This document shows positions 59,899 through 64,000 of a stretch of DNA of 64,000 bases, piece after piece. Position 1 is the stretch's first letter; each line of letters begins with the position of its first letter. Source of the stretch: Pseudomonas sp. MN1F (GTDB taxonomy: Bacteria > Pseudomonadota > Gammaproteobacteria > Pseudomonadales > Pseudomonadaceae); assembly GCF_009391885.1 (NCBI RefSeq), contig NZ_VZII01000047.1:100251-164250 (forward strand). Reading direction: 5' to 3'. The notes under the pieces were generated by a model. It was not told the origin of the DNA, made no database searches, and worked only from the letters and a program-made list of their open reading frames with translations. The position numbers and the translations under genes are program-made.

Positions 59899-60936
59899 AT
59901 GTTCGATCTCTACCAATGGCGCATGTTTGGCGCCGTCAGCATCGCCGCCCTTTCCCTCAGCGGGTGCAGTATCAACGGTACCTATCCAGACGCCACCGAG
60001 CCCGACGCGGCAAAGCTGCGCTTCATCAGCAGCAATCAAAATTCGACGATGGATGTGTTCGACGCTGCCCATTGTGGCGGACAGACCACAGGGCTGCTCA
60101 ACAACCTGTTCACCGCCAACACCCGACGTCGCGCAGCCATGAGTATCCCCGCGCCAAACGACGCCAAGGCTTATCTGGAGGTGCGGCTACAACCGGGCCG
60201 CGAGTTGTTTGTTCGTGCCAATACATTGGGCTCCGCCAGTGTCTGCACCGTCGCGTTCAACTTCACGCCTCAGAGCGGTGGCGAATACGAAGCGAACTTC
60301 CGCTACGTGGGTAACAATTGCCTGGTCACGCTTAACCGGCTGCGTGAGATCGACGGGAAGGCGGTGCGTTCGCCCATCGCGCTAACCAACAAAGGCCTGC
60401 CCGCCTGCTCCGGCAGCAACCCGATTTTCCCCAAACCCACCCAGGCACAACCGCAGTCAGCAGAGCGTATGGCCTTGATCAGTCAGATCGTGGACGCCAG
60501 CGTCATAGCCAAGATGAAGTACGCTCCTGCCGACACCACTGCGCAGACAGCGTTATTCGATAAGGGAACTGAGGAGCGCAAGCGGCGCCTGGGCTTCACC
60601 CTGCCGGATGCCTACTGGACCGAATACCGCCTTAACCTGGAGCAATCGGCCAACGACATGGCGAGTAGCCATGCGCGCTCGTTGCAGCTGTACAAGGATT
60701 ACTACAGCAATAAACTGGGCCTGCTCGACACCCCGTCGATCAAGGAACTGCTTCCGGACAGTGAGACCGCAGACCGCAGCAAGGCGATGATCACCAATAA
60801 CACTATGCTGGAATATTACTACCGGACCCTGCGGGAACTTCAGAAAGAAGCATTCAGCGCACATCAAGCACGCATGGCCGATCTGGACCAGCGCTTTGAA
60901 GTATGCAAACGTTACCCGGCGTGCTGGCAGAACTAG
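59899..60936 (+). CDS. Lipoprotein of unknown function
   Basis: A 345-residue lipoprotein: signal with lipobox LSLSGCS (Cys about residue 23), an N-terminal domain with a disulfide-capable Cys pair and beta-strands (AAHCGGQTTGLLNNLFTANTRRRAAMSI), and a C-terminal helical, basic half (EERKRRLGFTLPDAYWTEYRLNLEQSANDM, LYKDYYSNKLGLLDTPSIKELLPDS). AAGGA lies upstream of the ATG. The C-terminal helices could support oligomerisation. Divergent from the lipoprotein at 59218; related genes may form an envelope-acting accessory pair. Confidence 0.7.
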   Translation: MFDLYQWRMFGAVSIAALSLSGCSINGTYPDATEPDAAKLRFISSNQNSTMDVFDAAHCGGQTTGLLNNLFTANTRRRAAMSIPAPNDAKAYLEVRLQPGRELFVRANTLGSASVCTVAFNFTPQSGGEYEANFRYVGNNCLVTLNRLREIDGKAVRSPIALTNKGLPACSGSNPIFPKPTQAQPQSAERMALISQIVDASVIAKMKYAPADTTAQTALFDKGTEERKRRLGFTLPDAYWTEYRLNLEQSANDMASSHARSLQLYKDYYSNKLGLLDTPSIKELLPDSETADRSKAMITNNTMLEYYYRTLRELQKEAFSAHQARMADLDQRFEVCKRYPACWQN

Positions 60937-60994
60937 GTCGGGCCCAAAACGCACGATACGTGTGTTTCTGGAGCGGTCGGTCATTTGAGTGAGT

Positions 60995-61198
60995 CTATTG
61001 GATAGTCGCGGCGAGTATCGCCTTGGCCAGCATGTCCTGCTGCTCTTCTGGCTCAATGAGCTCCAGGCTGACCTGACGCTTCGCTTAGAGCATCTGCCAT
61101 AGCTGCTGATCGATGTTGTTCTCGACAAGGGGGATCTTCACGATCACGGTTCGAAGCTACCCATTCCGGTACGCCCGGTCCTCAGCCTGATCCTGTTG
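60995..61198 (-). pseudogene. Decayed C-terminus of a SNF2-family helicase
   Basis: On the minus strand, one frame from about 61198 reads QQDQAEDRAYRNG, then TAG, LRTVIVKIPLVENNIDQQLWQML, then TAA, AKRQVSLELIEPEEQQDMLAKAILAATIQ and a terminal TAG at 60995. QAEDRAYR is the SNF2/Rad54-type motif VI (usually QAxDRxYRIGQ). Two in-frame stops show that it is dead. It adjoins the transposase fragment at 61206. SNF2 helicases are common in integrative elements and defence islands. Confidence 0.65.
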
Positions 61199-61205
61199 CG
61201 TGACC

Positions 61206-61556
61206 TACCCAAAATCGCCAAGCTGATGGAGCAGTTCGGCGAGGGCCTGCTGTCCGCGGAAGCTATCGAGGATGCCTCTGCGGCGTTCAAGAAGGCCCAC
61301 ATCGAACGCGCTTTGAGTGCCGCACTTGGCCACCCACCTGGGTTAACCGCCGGGCGCGCAGCGCCCAGAGGATGAAACCAACCAGCGTAACGGCAAGAGT
61401 GGGAAGACGGTTTTGACGGGTTATGGCCCGTTGCGACTGGAAATACCTCGCGATCGAGACGGCAGTTTTGAGCCCATTCTGATCCCCAAGCATGAGCGCC
61501 GTTACACCGGATTCGATGACAAAATCATCGCCATGTACGCCCGTGGCATGACGGTC
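61206..61556 (+). pseudogene. IS256-family transposase fragment (frameshifted)
   Basis: Two frames are needed. The first reads LPKIAKLMEQFGEGLLSAEAIEDASAAFKKAHIERALSAALGHPPG; the second, from about 61375, reads TNQRNGKSGKTVLTGYGPLRLEIPRDRDGSFEPILIPKHERRYTGFDDKIIAMYARGMTV. The latter, with FEPILIPKHERR and GFDDKIIAMYARGMTV, is the typical IS256 (Mutator-type) transposase N-terminal domain. No catalytic DDE region or terminal repeats follow. The element is a remnant. Confidence 0.85.
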
Positions 61557-61686
61557 ACCTGTTTGCATCCGACTTGACCAGCCATTCGCATCGAATGTGA
61601 CCTGTGCACGGGCACGTCTTGACCGGCGGAATCGACCCAGAGCAGCCGCTGAAAAACAACTGATTTCGTGAGCGCGACGCGCACTC

Positions 61687-61776
61687 TGTGGGAGCGGGCG
61701 TGCCCGCGAACACCGGCGCAGCAGGTGCCAGGCTCCGCGTTGGATTCTTCGCGGGCGCGCCCGCTCCCACAGGGAT
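61687..61776. repeat. Inverted pair of REP elements (BIME-like)
   Basis: Two REP-like units with the P. putida core GGGAGCGGG...CCCGCGAA face each other: TGTGGGAGCGGGCGTGCC near 61687 and the complementary orientation near 61745-61775 (GCGCGCCCGCTCCCACAG). They can fold into a large stem-loop. REPs of this type are frequent between genes in P. putida and absent from recently acquired DNA only rarely, so this stretch has been resident. Confidence 0.8.
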
Positions 61777-62141
61777 TGCTGTGCGGCTCACCAGCAGTAA
61801 TGGGTCAGTAGCAGCCAATCGGGACTGACCGCCATCGACCCATTGCGGCCCGTCGGCATCGGCAGAAACCGGTCAGAATTAGCCGGCCTGCAGGGAGTTA
61901 AGGGCCATCGATTTAAGGCTGAAGGTATCTGCCAAACCGTGGGCGATTCAGTCCAGCCCACTTGGAATCGTCGCAATCCCCTCGCAACGAGCGCTTTTTC
62001 ACCCCCCTTTCTGTACTCGACACCTCACGGATCGTCTCAGAGCTGCTGGCGATGCTGACAGTACGCTCCAAAATGAGGGGAGTTGAAAGTTAGAGCAAGC
62101 ATTCAAAATAATACGCAGAAAGATTTCGGGCGAAATTTATT
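61777..62141. other. Gene-free gap after the REP pair
   Basis: No supported gene, RNA or repeat. Sequence composition becomes more AT-rich toward 62,100. Confidence 0.4.
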
Positions 62142-62444
62142 GTGAGCCCTCTTGCGTCTATGTATGAGCCTGGCTATTACTTAGGTCTCCAAGGGGGAGA
62201 TGGCAAAATGCAACCAAGATTCGTTATCGTTCCAGCAGTACCTATAGAAAACGAATCATTTCAGATTGGAAGTCGGTTTTACGCCGCTACCACTTCGGGA
62301 GGGTTCGACATCTACGACAATCAAGAAAAAATAAGAATAAAGCGGAATTTTCCGAATAAATCGCTAGCCATAACAGAATGCGAAAAGATGATTTCTGATT
62401 CGCGCAACCCGTCCGAGCCATTTCCAATAATGCGAACGGAATGA
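62142..62444 (+). CDS. Hypothetical AT-rich orphan protein
   Basis: A 100-residue open frame (MSPLASMYEPGYYLGLQGGDGKMQPRFVIVPAVPIENESFQIGSRFYAATTSGGFDIYD). The start may be the GTG at 62142 or the ATG at 62160. It has low GC and no ribosome site of quality, so its reality is uncertain. No family recognised. Confidence 0.4.
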   Translation: MSPLASMYEPGYYLGLQGGDGKMQPRFVIVPAVPIENESFQIGSRFYAATTSGGFDIYDNQEKIRIKRNFPNKSLAITECEKMISDSRNPSEPFPIMRTE

Positions 62445-62465
62445 CTTTCTACCGGAGATAGCCCC

Positions 62466-62606
62466 ATGGCCCCATCCACGGACAAGACATTTTTTTATTA
62501 CGGCGCTATCGCAATCGTAGCTGCCTTTGTATTCATATGCATGGCTTATGAATTTTCGGAGGCACATCTGATATGGGCAATCATACGTCAATATTGGAGT
62601 GGCTGA
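62466..62606 (+). CDS. Small membrane protein (46 residues), overlapping pair member 1
   Basis: ATG at 62466 preceded by GGAGATAGCCCC. It encodes MAPSTDKTFFYYGAIAIVAAFVFICMAYEF followed by SEAHLIWAIIRQYWSG. One transmembrane helix at about residues 12-29. Its last 34 bases overlap the start of the next small gene in another frame. Unknown function; similar short single-helix proteins include holins, toxin peptides and phage accessory proteins. Confidence 0.5.
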   Translation: MAPSTDKTFFYYGAIAIVAAFVFICMAYEFSEAHLIWAIIRQYWSG

Positions 62607-62671
62607 TGATTCTGACAGGGTCAATAGTAGGTGCCGGGCTGGCAGCACTTCTATTTGACTGGGTCATATAG
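62573..62671 (+). CDS. Small membrane protein (32 residues), overlapping pair member 2
   Basis: ATG at 62573 preceded by GGAGG at 62558-62562 (10-base spacing). It encodes MGNHTSILEWLMILTGSIVGAG followed by LAALLFDWVI, a single helix. It overlaps the previous gene by 34 bases in the +2 frame. The good ribosome site argues for expression. Confidence 0.45.
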   Translation: MGNHTSILEWLMILTGSIVGAGLAALLFDWVI

Positions 62672-62738
62672 CTACCGAGCATTGAGCACCTTGTGCCACC
62701 CATTTTTTACCCTTCCGCTGCAGCACTGGAGTTTTCAC

Positions 62739-62906
62739 ATGCCTAGCAAGCAGATTGCAAACGAGCAGGCAAAACAATACAGCGATGATGAGCGTGTGAC
62801 CCTTGTAAGAAAATTCTGGAGCTCAGGCCGACCACTAAATGATTTCTGCACAATCAAAGGCCACCCTTCTTATCATGAAAGCGACCACTTTCGAGAGTTC
62901 CAATAG
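62739..62906 (+). CDS. Small acidic/basic orphan protein (55 residues)
   Basis: MPSKQIANEQAKQYSDDERVTLVRKFWSSGRPLNDFCTIKGHPSYHESDHFREFQ. The segment VTLVRKFWSSGRPLNDFCTIKGHPSYHES loosely resembles the helix-turn-helix of transposase or excisionase accessory proteins, but this is uncertain. AT-rich context. Confidence 0.35.
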   Translation: MPSKQIANEQAKQYSDDERVTLVRKFWSSGRPLNDFCTIKGHPSYHESDHFREFQ

Positions 62907-62931
62907 TGCGAGCTTAAGCCGCAATACACTC

Positions 62932-63069
62932 ATGGCAAACCAGTTTGATCACGAGCAATTGAATTCAATTGTCAGCACCCTAGCGCAACTGCACATCCGC
63001 CTAAGACTGATCATGGAAGAAACCGAGTCACTTATGAATGGATTGCGCGCTACGCGACCTAATAAATAG
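62932..63069 (+). CDS. Very small coiled-coil-like orphan (45 residues)
   Basis: MANQFDHEQLNSIVSTLAQLHIRLRLIMEETESLMNGLRATRPNK, with regular heptad-like hydrophobic spacing. No ribosome site is clear. It may be spurious. Confidence 0.3.
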   Translation: MANQFDHEQLNSIVSTLAQLHIRLRLIMEETESLMNGLRATRPNK

Positions 63070-63368
63070 TTATCACCCTTTATTTGCAGGAGCGCCCCAT
63101 TTAACCGCGTAGCCGACCAACAGGGATAAAGAGGAGCTTAACTGTGATCAGCCGCGCTGTTAAACGCTCATTATATTCTGGGATTCACGATTCGCGCACA
63201 AAAATTTAGACAAGCCAATTCATCAGAACTTATACGGCTTTTATTTTTTGTACAAGCAAATCCCCGGCAGTCGGGTTAGATGCACATCATGCAGAAAACC
63301 GTTGCACGCGCCGTTTCCTCCGCTATGGTGGAGTGACAACACAAGACTAAAGTCGTAGGAGGACGGGC
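63070..63368. other. AT-rich gene-free gap
   Basis: A 299-base gap with no supported gene. A 21-codon GTG frame at about 63146 with an upstream GAGGAG was noted but is too short to claim. Confidence 0.4.
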
Positions 63369-63656
63369 ATGCGCATTCGCGGCGATGTGTTTTGGAACTG
63401 GGCTGATCCTACGCTCCATCATCGGACACATGACGAGACGCTGGACCAAGGCATCACGATTGACGTTCAAGTGCGTCTCTCACGGACGGGCAGCACACAA
63501 ATGTTCATCGGTGTGTATGCAAGCTCCGGCATGGCCCTTCACGAAGAAGCATTCGACTCCCGCCCAGGTGAATCCATGACCCGAGCGTTAGCTTGGGGTG
63601 TGGGGCGCGCACGCCGCCTAGCGTCAAATCGGGTGAGCGCCCAATCCGTGGCCTGA
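63369..63656 (+). CDS. Conserved-looking small protein of unknown function
   Basis: A 95-residue protein (MRIRGDVFWNWADPTLHHRTHDETLDQGITIDVQVRLSRTGSTQMFIGVYASSGMALHEEAFDSRPGESMTRALAWGVGRARRL) with an excellent AGGAGGAC ribosome site nine bases before the ATG. The composition and the central VQVRLSRTG...FIGVYASSGMALHEEAFD stretch resemble small pseudomonad proteins of unknown function. Soluble, no signal peptide. Confidence 0.6.
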   Translation: MRIRGDVFWNWADPTLHHRTHDETLDQGITIDVQVRLSRTGSTQMFIGVYASSGMALHEEAFDSRPGESMTRALAWGVGRARRLASNRVSAQSVA

Positions 63657-64000
63657 TGCCCAACTTCTACCTCAAGGGTCAATGAAGGTTGTGGCATCGA
63701 AAGCCACGGCCACATCGATCCGTGGGCGTACATAACGGCCCTCAACGCCTCCCCCTACTCCAGCGTCCTTACGGTGTCCGGCACCACGTAAGCCGTGATG
63801 TAGCCCCCGGATGAACGTCTCCGTCATCCTATTGTGGTAGACGGCTAAGCTTCCTACCCCAAATCCTCATGCCACGTTAAAGCGTCCCAGTGAGTTTAGC
63901 TGTCTTTCGCGAAAGGCAGCTATGGGTCCAGGCTGTGTGAAAACGCAGTAAATACATCGAAAATTCAGAGTCGAGCTGACTGCCTGTGGAATCAGCACGC
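63657..64000. other. Right-end stretch with no supported gene
   Basis: No gene, RNA or repeat that I can support. A short GGCTGTGTGAAAACGC string at about 63932-63947 resembles an insertion-sequence end, but no partner terminus or transposase is in the window. Confidence 0.35.

Noticed and set aside
63932..63947. Insertion-sequence end-like string
   Set aside because: Only one short similarity with no matching terminus or transposase in the window.
1..64000. CRISPR array or complete rRNA/tRNA gene
   Set aside because: No regularly spaced repeats and no complete structural RNA could be found by eye.

Overview
The window looks like chromosomal DNA of a Pseudomonas putida-group bacterium. The reasons are GC-rich coding sequence, protein families typical of that group (a short LOV protein with a class II LitR-type regulator, SdsA-type alkyl sulfatase, paired DUF1302/DUF1329 proteins), FNR/Anr-type boxes, P. 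putida-style REP hairpins and AANAANAA Crc/Hfq motifs at ribosome binding sites. This is inferred from sequence alone; no database was searched.

Region 1 (1-12,100) is a low-oxygen/stress cluster: a P1B-5-type metal ATPase with a C-terminal hemerythrin domain, three tandem-domain universal stress proteins, a divergent PRPP synthetase, a BCAM0308-type zinc-ribbon protein and a PyrR-like phosphoribosyltransferase. Perfect or near-perfect Anr boxes lie in its intergenic gaps. It is followed by a four-gene DevBCA-like ABC exporter with its own TolC-type outer membrane factor. Region 2 (12,200-14,400) holds a Na+/H+ antiporter and two YeeE/YedE half-transporters.

Region 3 (14,518-20,794) is the most unusual part: seven tightly packed same-strand genes encoding a thermostable-hemolysin/GNAT-like protein, an AMP-forming ligase, a heme-oxygenase-like diiron oxidase with all six predicted metal ligands, an SDR, an exported TPR protein and a QseBC-like two-component system. 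It looks like a self-regulated small-molecule pathway whose product I cannot name. Region 4 (20,900-26,200) has a K+ channel, a DUF2252-SulP operon behind a perfect Anr box, and an Old Yellow Enzyme.

Region 5 (26,300-34,400) has a molybdenum hydroxylase operon (triheme cytochrome c, 2Fe-2S subunit, Tat-exported large subunit, XdhC), a divergent LysR regulator, a DsbA-fold protein, a GNAT enzyme and a cupin. Region 6 (34,400-50,814) is a lipid/alkyl-ester catabolic cluster: two acyl-CoA dehydrogenases, a CoA ligase, 3-hydroxyacyl-CoA dehydrogenase, Fe-ADH, thioesterase, SdsA-type alkyl sulfatase, MFS transporter, DUF1329 and DUF1302 proteins and two LysR regulators. Three of its promoters share a conserved operator-promoter block and a fourth is a weaker match; six of its genes carry Crc/Hfq-like motifs at the RBS.

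Region 7 (51,356-56,379) is a light-response cluster: a perfect TGTACA-N12-TGTACA site between divergent genes, a four-gene operon ending in an Fe-S photolyase, a short LOV photoreceptor and a LitR-like MerR regulator. From about 57.6 kb the sequence becomes accessory: a 3' tRNA-Ser-like fragment (probable attachment-site scar), small orphan genes, two lipoproteins, a decayed SNF2 helicase end, an IS256 transposase fragment, a REP pair and several AT-rich micro-ORFs. No CRISPR array and no complete rRNA or tRNA gene were seen.
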